Part shown: positions 45,375 through 54,592 of the stretch, in pieces
Layout: each line of letters begins with the position of its first letter
Numbering within the stretch: position 1 is the first letter of the stretch
NCBI RefSeq assembly: GCF_040616545.1
Contig: NZ_CP156688.1
Location: 2,108,001 to 2,172,000, forward strand
Direction: 5' to 3'
Length of the DNA: 64,000 nucleotides
From: Akkermansia muciniphila
GTDB lineage: Bacteria; Verrucomicrobiota; Verrucomicrobiia; Verrucomicrobiales; Akkermansiaceae
The notes under the pieces: generated by a model
Database searches by the model: none
The model's input: only the letters and a program-made list of their open reading frames with translations
What the model was told of the DNA's origin: nothing
Program-made: the position numbers and the translations under genes

Positions 45375-47594
45375 TTATTTTCCGGCGGATTCCAGCTTCA
45401 GCATGTCCTGGACGATGTTGATGCCTTCCCGGAGTTCGGGATCCAGGCCGGAGGGATATTCCGGGGAATCATCCAGTTCCGCCGTGGGGTCTTCCGCCAG
45501 GTGCATGAACTGTTCATTGTCCTTTTCAGGGTCCGCCAGGGGAAGTTCCTTGGCGTTGACGTCATCCAGCGTCAGGCGGTAAATCTTGTACCTGGTGGCG
45601 TCTTCCTTGGCCATTTCCGCAAAGCGGGACTTGCGTTCCTTGTTGATGGATTTGCGGCGCGCTTCCAGGGTGGCGTTTTCCTGCTCCCTGGCTTTCTTGT
45701 TCAGGGAGAGCTTGTTTTCCTTGATGCGCTGCTTCATCATGGAGATGTCTTCCTTGGCAAGCTGGAGGTCGCGGTCTTTTTCCACGCGCTTTGCGCTGGC
45801 TTCCTTCAGCTCGGGCAGCATGGCCGCGATGGAGGAGTCCTTTTTGTAGTTGGTGCAGGGCGTGATCTGGTCATAGGGCATGGCGTAGTCCAGGATGTCT
45901 TCCCCCAGTTCAAACGCCGCCGTAGCGGTGGGGAGCTGGATGTCGCTTTCCACGCCCTTGAGCTGGGTGGAGCCGCCCGCCACGCGGTAGAATTTCTGCG
46001 TGGTGACTTTCAGGAGGCCGGCGCGGTCCCTGGCGGCAAAGAAGGGCAGGTACTGGCCGATGTCCACCGGCTGCTGCACGGACCCTTTTCCGAAGGTGGA
46101 TTCATCCCCCACGATGACGGCGCGGCCGTAGTCCTGGAGGGCCGCCGCCAGAATTTCAGAGGCGGAGGCGCTGAGCTTGTTGATGAGCACCACGATGGGG
46201 CCGTTAAAGAGCTTCTGGCGGTTGTGGGCGGATTTGATGTCCACGTTGCCGCGGGTGTCCTTGATCTGCACCACGGGACCGTTTCCGGTAAAGAAGCCCG
46301 TCATCAGGCGCACTTCTTCCAGGGAGCCGCCGCCGTTGCTGCGCAGGTCAATGACCAGGCCGTCCACGTTTTCCTTGTTCATCCGTTCCAGGATTTTCTT
46401 GACGTCCTTGGCGCAGCGGCGGTCGCCGCCTTCCATGTCCGCATAAAAAGAGGGGAGGCTCAGCACGCCGATGCGGTTCTGCCCTTCCGGAGCTCCGGAG
46501 AGTTCAATGATTTCTCCCTTGGCCAGTTCATCCTTCAACGGCACCTTGGACCGGGTCATCGTGATGATCTTGGCCTGTCCGGGGGCGTCCGCAGGTTCCA
46601 CCTTCATGCGCATCTGCGTATTTTCAGCCCCGCGGATCATGTCCACCACCTTGTCCAGCTTCAGGAACAGGATGTCCACCATTTCCCCGGAGTTGTTGGA
46701 GTCAATGGCCACGATGCGGTCATTCAGCTTGATTTCCCCGGATTTGTCCGCCGGACCGCCCACGACGATGCCGGTGATTTTGGTGGAGCCGTCGTCCTCG
46801 CTGCCCAGCAGGGCGCCGATGCCGGTGAGCTCCGTGCCCATGGAAATCTTGAAGCGGTCCACCTGGCGGGCGCCCATGTAGTCCGTATGGGGGTCATAGG
46901 TCATGGCCACCGCGCTGAGCAGGGTTTCCGCCACGTCTTCCAGATCCGTTTCCTGGATGTTGCGCTGGATGCGCTCATAACGCATGAGCAGTTTTTCCTC
47001 CGCGGGCTTTTCATTGGCCAGGGGGTCCGGCTTGTTCTGTTCCTTGGCCAGGCGCGCCACGGTTTCACGGCGCAGGATTTCAGACAGGAGCTGTTCCTCC
47101 ACCATGTCTTTCCAGACCAGCTGCATTTCCGCCTCATCCTTGGGCCAGGCGGCGGTTTTGCGGCGGGAGCGTTCAATGCTCCTGTCCTTGTCAAAGGTAA
47201 AGCCGCCCTTTTTCAGCAGGTCCCGCGCATAGGCGATGCGTTGCATGGCGCGCTGGCGGTACAGGGCGTGCATGGCCTGTGCCGCGTCCATCATCTGGCC
47301 GGACATCAGGTAGTCGTCCAGTTCCTTGCCGTATTTTTTCTTGAGGGCGTCCACGTCCTGCTGAGTGAAGAAAATCTTGTTGGGGTCTACCTTGCGAAGG
47401 TAGGTTTCCAGGAATTTGCCGGACAGTTCGTCGCTGAATTCCTTGCGGGAGAAGTGGAAGTTCTGGAGCAGGAGGGACATTTGCTTGCCCACCTGGTTGA
47501 AATCCGTGGCCGCAGAGGCGCAGGAGGTGATGGCTGCCGCGGCCAGGGCCGAGAATGCTGTGAGTCGAATCCAACGGAATGAGTGCATGTTCAT
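45375..47594 (-). CDS. Carboxy-terminal processing protease (S41, Prc/Tsp family)
   Basis: A 739-residue periplasmic protease. The N terminus has a lipobox-like end to the signal (AAAAITSC), so it may be a lipoprotein. A helical N-terminal region (35-220) comes first, then a PDZ domain (about 235-330, GIGALLGSEDDGSTKITGIV), the S41 protease core with the catalytic Ser in NKLSASASEILAAAL and Lys in DESTFGKGSVQQP, and a C-terminal Lys/Glu-rich region like the DUF3340 extension of Prc (about 590-739). It trims proteins with exposed hydrophobic C termini. Monocistronic with a strong terminator. Confidence 0.93.
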   Translation of the reverse strand: MNMHSFRWIRLTAFSALAAAAITSCASAATDFNQVGKQMSLLLQNFHFSRKEFSDELSGKFLETYLRKVDPNKIFFTQQDVDALKKKYGKELDDYLMSGQMMDAAQAMHALYRQRAMQRIAYARDLLKKGGFTFDKDRSIERSRRKTAAWPKDEAEMQLVWKDMVEEQLLSEILRRETVARLAKEQNKPDPLANEKPAEEKLLMRYERIQRNIQETDLEDVAETLLSAVAMTYDPHTDYMGARQVDRFKISMGTELTGIGALLGSEDDGSTKITGIVVGGPADKSGEIKLNDRIVAIDSNNSGEMVDILFLKLDKVVDMIRGAENTQMRMKVEPADAPGQAKIITMTRSKVPLKDELAKGEIIELSGAPEGQNRIGVLSLPSFYADMEGGDRRCAKDVKKILERMNKENVDGLVIDLRSNGGGSLEEVRLMTGFFTGNGPVVQIKDTRGNVDIKSAHNRQKLFNGPIVVLINKLSASASEILAAALQDYGRAVIVGDESTFGKGSVQQPVDIGQYLPFFAARDRAGLLKVTTQKFYRVAGGSTQLKGVESDIQLPTATAAFELGEDILDYAMPYDQITPCTNYKKDSSIAAMLPELKEASAKRVEKDRDLQLAKEDISMMKQRIKENKLSLNKKAREQENATLEARRKSINKERKSRFAEMAKEDATRYKIYRLTLDDVNAKELPLADPEKDNEQFMHLAEDPTAELDDSPEYPSGLDPELREGINIVQDMLKLESAGK

Positions 47595-48142
47595 AACGGA
47601 AAATGGTGCAGTTTTCCCCCTCAGGGAGAAAAGCTAGTGCTGGGATGTAATTTTTACTGATTTGGAGGTGTTTGTCTATCTTATAAAACGTCTACATGAC
47701 GCTATTTGATGCGCCGGGTTTCCGGATGGGGAAAAGAGAAGCCGGACGGGGGGAAGAGGCTTCGTCCGTCCGGAAATAATGCCGCGCGCCGCGCCGGAAA
47801 CCGTCTGGGGGAGCACGGAAAGGAGGAGAGGGAAAAGGGGTAAATTCATTGGAGAACCTGTACACCATAAAGTTTGAATTTCTGTGAGGAAGTCCGGCAT
47901 TTGTCATATTAAGGCTGCCGGGAGGCGGGGCGGCGTGTTTACGCATGCCGCGGAGCTTTTTAACAGCGGTTTCCTGATCCCTTCCGCCATGGCGGTTCAG
48001 GGGTGAAAGGGGCGGAAGGAGCTTTTCCCGTGTTTGCGGCGCGGCTGACAGGAAGGGGAGCGGGCGTTTCCTGCCGCGGAGGCGGCGGAAAGAAGCATTT
48101 CAGTGTTGAGGTCACGGAGGTTTTCTGTACACTTCGCGTGAG
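47595..48142. other. Gene-free divergent intergenic region
   Basis: About 550 bases between the divergent S41 protease and cdsA. It holds a branched inverted repeat (CCGGACGG at 47742-47749 with CCGTCCGG at 47766-47773, plus an inner GAAG/CTTC hairpin) with no clear T-run, and the cdsA promoter. The purpose of the repeat is unknown. No coding frame with protein character is seen. Confidence 0.45.
48106..48133 (+). promoter_or_regulatory. Promoter abutting cdsA
   Basis: TTGAGG (48106-48111), 16 bases, TACACT (48128-48133). The -10 box ends nine bases before the ATG at 48143. Confidence 0.45.
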
Positions 48143-49105
48143 ATGAGAACACCAGATCAGGACAAGAACCCTTCCGGAAGCAACATGGGCGTTCTGCTGA
48201 AGCGTTCGTTCAGCACCGTGATTCTGCTGGGTTTGCTGGCGGGCGCCCTGTGGTGGGACAATGAACTTGGTTATTACGGGCTCGTTTGCATTTTCTGCAT
48301 TTTGTCCGCCTGGGAGTGGCGGCATATGCTGCTGCGTTCCAGAAAGGCGTCCCAGCCGAATTTGAGCTTTTTCTTTGGCGCGGCGTATCCGGTGCTCCTG
48401 TCCCTGGCGTGCTGGATGACCAAGTTCCGGGCCACCGCCACCATGCAGGAGGGGCCTTTCCTTATTCCTTTCCCCCTGATGCTGGCCCTTGGCGCTCCTG
48501 TTCTCCTGGTGGTGATTTCCTTCATCCGTGAGATGAAGAATCCGGTGGTGGGCAGCCGTGCGCTCCGTTCCGTGGCCACCACGCTGCTTTCTTTCATTTA
48601 TCCCGGCTGGCTGTTCGCCTTTACCATCCTGGCCCTGCATCTGGCTTATATGAGGGTAGGGTATGTTTATCCGGCCATCGTCATGTGCGTGCTGTGGGTC
48701 ATCCTGGTGACGAAGCTGGCGGACATTTTTGCCTATGTCAGCGGGTTCCTGCTGGGGGGGCGCTTGTTCTCCCGCAGGCTCATCCCCCATATCAGCCCCA
48801 AGAAGACGTGGGAGGGCATCCTGGGCTCCTGGGTGCTGACGAATGCGGCGGCCATCGGGCTGGTTTTCCCGATGTTCAGGGTCTCCGCCCTGTCCACGGC
48901 CCAGGTGCTGGTGCTGGCGGGCTGCACCTCCTTCATTTTCCTGCTGTCCGTTTACGGGGACCTGGCAGGCTCCCTGGTCAAGCGCAGCCTGGCTATCAAG
49001 GATTCCGGCTCCCTGCTTCCGGGGATTGGCGGCATGTTTGACCTGATTGACAGCCCCTCCTTTACCATTCCGTTCTTCTGGCTCCTGCTGGCCTTCATCG
49101 GCTGA
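48143..49105 (+). CDS. cdsA: Phosphatidate cytidylyltransferase
   Basis: A 320-residue inner membrane enzyme with about eight helices that makes CDP-diacylglycerol from phosphatidic acid and CTP for phospholipid synthesis. The CDS signature appears as GSLVKRSLAIKDSGSLLPGIGGMFDLIDS in pieces, with Lys-Arg, Lys-Asp and GG-x-x-D intact. The position that is usually His-Gly-Gly reads Ile-Gly-Gly. Upstream HISPKKTWEGILGSW is also typical. An ATG at 48185 (MGVLLKRSF) preceded by CGGAAG is an alternative start; it would fit the promoter as an mRNA with a conventional leader. hrpB follows 14 bases later. Confidence 0.95.
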   Translation: MRTPDQDKNPSGSNMGVLLKRSFSTVILLGLLAGALWWDNELGYYGLVCIFCILSAWEWRHMLLRSRKASQPNLSFFFGAAYPVLLSLACWMTKFRATATMQEGPFLIPFPLMLALGAPVLLVVISFIREMKNPVVGSRALRSVATTLLSFIYPGWLFAFTILALHLAYMRVGYVYPAIVMCVLWVILVTKLADIFAYVSGFLLGGRLFSRRLIPHISPKKTWEGILGSWVLTNAAAIGLVFPMFRVSALSTAQVLVLAGCTSFIFLLSVYGDLAGSLVKRSLAIKDSGSLLPGIGGMFDLIDSPSFTIPFFWLLLAFIG

Positions 49106-49119
49106 ACCGTCCCGGCGGA

Positions 49120-51729
49120 ATGGATTCCCCTGTAAAAGCCGGTATGGTTCCTCCATCCCTTCCCATTGAGGAAATCCGCGCAGAATTGCTGGATGCGCTT
49201 CAGGCCGCCTCGCCGCGCATTCTGCTGAAAGCGCCCACGGGCTCCGGCAAGTCCACCGGCGTTCCTCCCATGTTGGATGACGCCGGGCTTGGGGAGCGCG
49301 GCCTCATTGTGGTGGTTCAGCCGCGGCGCATGGCCGCGCGCCTGCTGGCGCGCCATGTGGCCCGTCTGCGCGGGGCGGAGCTGGGGAGGGAAGTAGGGTA
49401 CGTGGTGCGTTTTGAACGGCACATTTCCTCCCGGACCCGCATTGCCTACGTGACGGACGGCATGCTGGAGCGCTGGCTGACGGAGCGGCCCGGCCTGGAA
49501 GGGGTGAGCGCCGTGGTGTTTGATGAATTTCATGAGCGGAGCCTTTCCGGGGATTTATCCCTGGGGCGCGTGCTGGATTTGCAGGAAGGCCCGCGCCGGG
49601 ACCTGGCCGTGGTGGTGATGTCCGCCACGCTGGAAATATCCGGCCTGCGGGAGTATATGGGGGATTCCTGCCAGGTGCTGGAGGCGCACGGCAGGCAGTA
49701 CCCCGTGGAAACCGTGTACCGCGCTCCCCGCCTGGTCAGCGATGGAAGGGGCAGGGTGGCTCCCCCTCCCGTCTGGGAGCAGGCGGCGGACGCCGTGCGG
49801 GAGGCGGTGAAGGCCGGGGACTGCGGGGACGTGCTGGTGTTCATGCCGGGCGTGTATGAAATCCGGAAGACGGCGGAGCTGCTGGCGGGCAGGCCGTGGA
49901 TGGGCGGCCGGGACGTTTTTCCCCTTTACGGAGCGTTGACCCCGGAACAGCAGAACCGCGCCGTGGAGCAGGGGGAGAATCCCCGCGTCATCGTCTCCAC
50001 CAATGTGGCGGAAACTTCCCTGACGATTGAGGGGGTGCGCACCGTGATTGATTCCGGGCTGGTGCGCCGGTCCGGCTGGGACCCGTACCGGGGCATGGAT
50101 ACGCTGCACCTGACGAAGATTTCCAAGGCGTCCGCCGCCCAGCGCATGGGCCGTGCCGGGCGCGTGGCCCCGGGCCGCTGCTTCCGGCTGTGGAGTGAGG
50201 CGGAGCAGGCGCGGAAGGCGGATTTTGACCCGCCCGAATGTTTCCGGGTGGATTTGGCGGGAGCCGTGCTGAATCTGGCCGCATGGGACATTACCGCGCC
50301 GGAGGGCTTCCGCTGGCTGGATACGCCGGATGAGCTGGTGATGCGGCGTGCCGTGAACCTGCTTGCCGCCCTGGGCGCCACGGAGGAGGACGGCAGCCTG
50401 ACGGACGTGGGAAGGAGGATGACGGCTTTTCCCCTGCCGCCGCGGCTGGCGCGCCTGATTGTGGCCGGGCAGGATGAACAGTGCGTGGTGGAGCTGGCCG
50501 CCATTGCGGCCCTGATGCAGGGGGAGGGAGTAGCGATGAAGGGCGGCTTGAATGACAATCTGCGGGATTCCGGGGATTATACGGATTTTCAGGCGGAGTG
50601 GCGCGCGGTGGAAAAGGCCGTGGCCGCCGGGTTTGATGCGGGGGCCTGCACCCGCTGGGGAATCTCCGCCCGCGGAGCGCGGGAGGCGTGGATGGCGTAC
50701 AGGCAGCTTCTGTCCATCGGCAGCCGGGGAAAGTTCCGTGACGTGCCGGAGCCGGATTTCACGGCGGCGCGTCCCGCCGTGGTCCGCGCGATGATGGAGA
50801 GTTTTGCGGACCATGTGGGCGTCCGGAACGGCGTGGCCGCCAACACGTGCCGCATCACCGGAGGCGTGGGGGGCAGGCTGGCGGAGGGCAGCGTGGTTTT
50901 CCACGGGGAGCATTTTGTGGCCGCGGAAGTAGCGGAATTGTCCGGAAAGGCGGTGGAAACCCGAGTGGGCCGCTGCACGCTCATTGACCCGGAGGAGCTG
51001 CGCGCCGTCTGGCCGGAACGTTTTTCCGGCGGGGAGGAGGCCGTCTTTGACGCCGTGCTGCGCCGCGTGCGCCTGCGCCGGAGGCTGATGTATGAGGACC
51101 TGGTGCTGGAAGACCGGGACCGCGGAGACGCGCCCCCGGAACTGGCCGCACCCATCCTGGCGCAGAAGGTGGTGGACGGCACCTTGAAGCTGGTGAAGTG
51201 GGATGATTCCGTGGAGCAGTGGATCCGCCGCCTGAACGGTTTGAGCGTGTGGATGCCGGAGCTGGAACTGCCCCGTTTTTCAGAGGAGGACAAGCTGGTG
51301 GCCATCTCCCTGGCTTGCGAGGGGGCCGTGGGCTACAAGGATATCAAGGAGAGGGAGATTCTTCCGGTACTGCAGGACTGGCTTTCCGGCTGGCAGGCGA
51401 AGGCGCTGGAGGATTATGCCCCGGTAAGCATGACGCTGTCCAACGGCCAGCACGCCAAGGTCAGGTACGGGGAGGATTCCACGCCGGTGATCGGCCTGAC
51501 GGTGCAGCGCCTGTTCGGCGTGGCGGAATCCCCGCGCATTGCCAACGGGGCCATGGCCGTGAAGGTGGAGGTGCTGGCCCCCAGCCAGAGGCCGTGGCAG
51601 GTGACGGGGTCCCTGGAAAGCTTCTGGCGGAACGGCTACGGGCAGATGAAAAAAGACCTGGCGGGGCGTTACCCGCGGCACCGCTGGCCTGATCCCGGAG
51701 AGCTGGATTTCCTCCCGCGTTCCCGTTGA
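49120..51729 (+). CDS. hrpB: ATP-dependent helicase HrpB
   Basis: An 869-residue DExH-box helicase. Motif I is APTGSGKSTG (39-47), motif II is FDEFHERS (the DEFH variant usual in HrpB, near residue 134), motif III is MSATLE, and the helicase C motifs include STNVAETSLTIEGVRTVIDSG in pieces and QRMGRAGRVAPGRCFRLW. The HA2-like region and the C-terminal HrpB domain (about 740-869, ending AGRYPRHRWPDPG) complete it. In other bacteria it is dispensable and its RNA target is unknown. It starts 14 bases after cdsA and may be cotranscribed. Confidence 0.95.
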   Translation: MDSPVKAGMVPPSLPIEEIRAELLDALQAASPRILLKAPTGSGKSTGVPPMLDDAGLGERGLIVVVQPRRMAARLLARHVARLRGAELGREVGYVVRFERHISSRTRIAYVTDGMLERWLTERPGLEGVSAVVFDEFHERSLSGDLSLGRVLDLQEGPRRDLAVVVMSATLEISGLREYMGDSCQVLEAHGRQYPVETVYRAPRLVSDGRGRVAPPPVWEQAADAVREAVKAGDCGDVLVFMPGVYEIRKTAELLAGRPWMGGRDVFPLYGALTPEQQNRAVEQGENPRVIVSTNVAETSLTIEGVRTVIDSGLVRRSGWDPYRGMDTLHLTKISKASAAQRMGRAGRVAPGRCFRLWSEAEQARKADFDPPECFRVDLAGAVLNLAAWDITAPEGFRWLDTPDELVMRRAVNLLAALGATEEDGSLTDVGRRMTAFPLPPRLARLIVAGQDEQCVVELAAIAALMQGEGVAMKGGLNDNLRDSGDYTDFQAEWRAVEKAVAAGFDAGACTRWGISARGAREAWMAYRQLLSIGSRGKFRDVPEPDFTAARPAVVRAMMESFADHVGVRNGVAANTCRITGGVGGRLAEGSVVFHGEHFVAAEVAELSGKAVETRVGRCTLIDPEELRAVWPERFSGGEEAVFDAVLRRVRLRRRLMYEDLVLEDRDRGDAPPELAAPILAQKVVDGTLKLVKWDDSVEQWIRRLNGLSVWMPELELPRFSEEDKLVAISLACEGAVGYKDIKEREILPVLQDWLSGWQAKALEDYAPVSMTLSNGQHAKVRYGEDSTPVIGLTVQRLFGVAESPRIANGAMAVKVEVLAPSQRPWQVTGSLESFWRNGYGQMKKDLAGRYPRHRWPDPGELDFLPRSR

Positions 51730-51843
51730 AAAGGCGAAAGGATTTTTCTGTAACAAAACAGTGGCAAAATCGTCCGTTTCCGTGTAAAGAGGCGGTGGTG
51801 CAGCTCGCGGACGCCCTCCGCCCACCGATCACAAGAGACAGTT

Positions 51844-54084
51844 ATGGACTCAATTTACTGGATTATCATCGTAGCCCTGCTGCTTCTGGCGGCATTTGAC
51901 TTGATCAACGGCGTAGCAAATGATGCCGTCAACTTCCTCAACTCCGCCATTGGTTCCAAGGCTGCCCCGGTACGGGTGATCCTGACCGTGGCCTCCATCG
52001 GCGTGCTGGTGGGCGCCTGCTTTTCCGGCGGCATGATGGAAGTGGCCCGGAACGGCATCTTCCACCCGGACATGTTCAGTTATCACGAAGTGATGCTGCT
52101 CTTCCTGGGGGTGATGATCAGTGAGGTGATTCTCCTGGATACCTTTAATACCTTCGGCCTTCCCACGTCCACCACCGTTTCCCTGGTGTTCGGCATTCTG
52201 GGGTCCGCCGTAGCCACCGCCATCTTCAAGATTTCCCAGTTCCACATGACGCAGTCCGTGTGGGACTTCATCAACACGGACAAGGCGTTTGAAATCGTCA
52301 CCGGCATTCTTCTTTCCGTAGCCATCGCCTTTACGGTGGGCACCATCGTCATGTGGATTTCCCGGCTGGCGTTCACGTTCAAGTACCAGTCCCGGTTCAA
52401 ATGGTTCGGCTGCTTCTGGTGCGGCATTGCCATGACGGCGATAGCCTACTTCGCCGTGTTCAAGGGCTTGAAGGAGTCCACCTTGATGGAACCTGAATTT
52501 ATTCAGTATGTGGACCAGAACCTGGGCATGTCCCTGCTGGCGGCCTTCGGCGGTTTTTCCGTGCTCATGTTCCTGCTTCAGCACCTGTTCATGACGAACA
52601 TCCTGCGCCTGACCGTACTGGCGGGCACCTTCTCCCTGGCCCTGGCGTTTGCGGGGAACGACCTGGTGAACTTCATCGGCGTGTTCATGGGCGGCCTGGA
52701 TTCCTTCCAGTACGCCAGCGGCGTGGTGGCGGCGGGGGGCTCCGCCTCTTCCATCACCGCCATGGAGTGCCTGATGCCCGGGCAGGGAGCCCCGGTGAAC
52801 CATTATATTCTTTTTGCCGCGGGCTGCATGATGATCTTCGCGCTGTGGTTCTCTAAAAAGGCCAAGACGGTAATCGCCACCGGAGTGGAGCTTTCCCGGC
52901 AGGGTGAAGGCGGCATAGAACGCTTCGGCTCCGTTCCCCCGGCACGCGCCATCGTGCGCAGCGCCATTGCGCTTGGGCGCGGGGTGAAGAAGCTCATACC
53001 CGCCCGCATGCTGGTGCGCATGAACCACCAGTGGGATGCGGCCCCCCAGCCTCTGAATCCCAAGGACCGCGTGGCGTTTGACCTGATCCGCGCCACGGTG
53101 AACCTGACGGTGGCCTCCCTGCTGATCGCGTGGGCCACCGGGAAGCAGCTCCCCCTTTCCACCACGTACGTGACGTTCATGGTAGCCATGGGTTCCTCCC
53201 TGGCGGACAAGGCGTGGGGCCGGGAAAGCGCGGTTTACCGCGTGACCGGCGTACTGACGGTAATTTCCGGCTGGTTCATGACCGGCCTGGCCGCCTTTAC
53301 GCTGGCCGCCGTCATGGCCACCGTCCTGCACTACGGGCAGGTGTACGCCATCTTCGGGCTTCTGGCCCTGGTAGTCGTCATCCTGGTGAAATCCACCATC
53401 ATGCACCGCAAGCGGGAAAACAAGCTTTCCGTGGAGCGCTTTGACCAGATTACGGAAGAAAATATTCTGGACGTGTGCAGCCACCAGGTGGTGGACAGCA
53501 CGCTGAAGCTGCGGGAGATTTACAATGACACCATGGAAAACTTCTTCCAGAGTGACCGGAAGGCCCTGAAGGAACTGGCGGACGCCGCGGAACGGCTGGC
53601 CCTCTCCAGCAGCGAGCACCACAAGTACGACATTCTCCCCATCCTGTACAAAATGCAGTCCCGCTCCCTGGACATGGGCTACCATTTCGTGCAGGCCCTG
53701 GAGCATTTGAATGAAGCCACGCAGAGCCTGGCGCAGTTTTCCGAGTCCATTTTCACTTATGTGGACAACAACCATACGCCGTTCACCATTGACCAGGTGG
53801 ATGACCTGAAGGAGGTGCATACGGCCCTGATGAAGCTGCTGGACGAGTACTGCAAGATGCTCCAGACGGGAACGTATATCCAGTTTGATTATACGATGGT
53901 GGCGCAGGAACAGCTTCTTCAGCTGGTGGCAAGAGCCACCAAGCGGCAGATCAAGCGCGCCCAGCGCAACCAGACGCGCACCCGTTCCTCCCTGCTTTAC
54001 CTGAACATGCTTAATGAAATGAGGTTCATGGCCGTGCAGGTGCGCGCCCTGACGAACGACGAACGGAACTTTGTGGCCGCGTAA
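51844..54084 (+). CDS. PiT-family phosphate transporter with a PhoU-like C-terminal domain
   Basis: A 746-residue membrane protein. The PiT signatures come in two inverted halves: DLINGVANDAVNFLNSAIGS near the N terminus and AFAGNDLVNFIGVFMGGLDS in the middle, plus FNTFGLPTSTTVSLV and QLPLSTTYVTFMVAMG. About 11 membrane helices end near residue 520. The last 220 or so residues (from about 525) are soluble and helical and resemble a PhoU-type regulatory domain. It imports inorganic phosphate with H+ or Na+. Two structured small RNA genes follow directly downstream. Confidence 0.92.
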   Translation: MDSIYWIIIVALLLLAAFDLINGVANDAVNFLNSAIGSKAAPVRVILTVASIGVLVGACFSGGMMEVARNGIFHPDMFSYHEVMLLFLGVMISEVILLDTFNTFGLPTSTTVSLVFGILGSAVATAIFKISQFHMTQSVWDFINTDKAFEIVTGILLSVAIAFTVGTIVMWISRLAFTFKYQSRFKWFGCFWCGIAMTAIAYFAVFKGLKESTLMEPEFIQYVDQNLGMSLLAAFGGFSVLMFLLQHLFMTNILRLTVLAGTFSLALAFAGNDLVNFIGVFMGGLDSFQYASGVVAAGGSASSITAMECLMPGQGAPVNHYILFAAGCMMIFALWFSKKAKTVIATGVELSRQGEGGIERFGSVPPARAIVRSAIALGRGVKKLIPARMLVRMNHQWDAAPQPLNPKDRVAFDLIRATVNLTVASLLIAWATGKQLPLSTTYVTFMVAMGSSLADKAWGRESAVYRVTGVLTVISGWFMTGLAAFTLAAVMATVLHYGQVYAIFGLLALVVVILVKSTIMHRKRENKLSVERFDQITEENILDVCSHQVVDSTLKLREIYNDTMENFFQSDRKALKELADAAERLALSSSEHHKYDILPILYKMQSRSLDMGYHFVQALEHLNEATQSLAQFSESIFTYVDNNHTPFTIDQVDDLKEVHTALMKLLDEYCKMLQTGTYIQFDYTMVAQEQLLQLVARATKRQIKRAQRNQTRTRSSLLYLNMLNEMRFMAVQVRALTNDERNFVAA

Positions 54085-54128
54085 GGCGGCGGGAATCCGG
54101 AATTTTGCGGGAAAAGGAAAGAAAAACC

Positions 54129-54156
54129 TTGAGCGTGCTCCGGATGCAGGTATGTT
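54129..54156 (+). promoter_or_regulatory. Candidate promoter of the first small RNA
   Basis: TTGAGC (54129-54134), 16 bases, TATGTT (54151-54156). Transcription would start near 54163, right before the first RNA helix. Confidence 0.45.
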
Positions 54157-54162
54157 TAAAGG

Positions 54163-54275
54163 ACAGGGTTGTCCGGCAAGGGAGGAACGAGAGCCTTCCT
54201 GGCCATCAGGAATAACCCTGATTTCATAGGTAGTTAGTTGGAGCGGCTGCGGAAGGAATTCCGCAGCCGCTTTTT
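54163..54275 (+). ncRNA. Structured small RNA copy 1, with 18-nt shared motif
   Basis: About 113 nt. A closing helix pairs CAGGGTT (54164-54170) with AACCCTG (54214-54220). Inside it a hairpin pairs TTCCTG (54196-54201) with CAGGAA (54207-54212). Two bases after the closing helix comes the unpaired TTCATAGGTAGTTAGTTG (54223-54240), then a 12-bp terminator stem and TTTTT. No open frame of significance covers it. It shares the order helix, 18-nt motif, terminator with copy 2 about 200 bases on, and the arms of the closing helix differ in a compensatory way. It is either a trans-acting small RNA or a cis attenuator; I cannot tell which. Confidence 0.6.
54243..54275 (+). terminator. Intrinsic terminator of small RNA copy 1
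   Basis: Arms GCGGCTGCGGAA (54243-54254) and TTCCGCAGCCGC (54259-54270), a GGAA loop and TTTTT (54271-54275). Confidence 0.9.
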
Positions 54276-54363
54276 CATGCAGGGGAGCAGAGGTGTTTCC
54301 AGCCTTGTGTCATACAAAAACGGAATGTTTGAACGTATTTCCGGCCCGGCTGTCTCACCCATA

Positions 54364-54480
54364 ACGGTTATGATCCGGGTGCAGTGAAAGAGAGAGCACT
54401 TCATCCACTAAAGGATTCAACCGTCTTCATAGGTAGTTAGTTGAACAGCAGCCCCGGCGAAGGGATTCGCCGGGGTTTGT
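54364..54480 (+). ncRNA. Structured small RNA copy 2, with 18-nt shared motif
   Basis: About 115 nt. The closing helix pairs ACGGTT (54364-54369) with AACCGT (54419-54424), extended inward across a small internal loop by ATCC (54373-54376) with GGAT (54413-54416). One base later comes the same TTCATAGGTAGTTAGTTG (54426-54443), then a terminator stem. TATGAT (54369-54374) could be a -10 box, but that would place the start inside the helix, so the 5-prime end is uncertain. The flanking sequence has only loose similarity to copy 1, so conservation of the 18-nt motif and of pairing is notable. Confidence 0.55.
54452..54480 (+). terminator. Intrinsic terminator of small RNA copy 2
   Basis: Arms CCCCGGCGAA (54452-54461) and TTCGCCGGGG (54466-54475) with a GGGA loop, followed by TTTGTTCG. 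Confidence 0.8.
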
Positions 54481-54592
54481 TCGTCTTCAAATGGCGCGTT
54501 CCGCGCCGTAAAAGGCTGGAAGGAAGAATGTTTGACGGTTTGCCGCGGGGTTTGATTGACGGCGCGCGCGCGTCAGGGCATAGTGGCTGGGT

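Noticed and set aside
51850-53820. A 656-codon minus-strand frame opposite the phosphate transporter
   Set aside because: His/Gln-rich shadow of a membrane protein gene.
54210-54478. The two 18-nt repeats as a CRISPR array
   Set aside because: Only two copies about 200 bases apart, each within its own hairpin-terminator context, and no cas genes.
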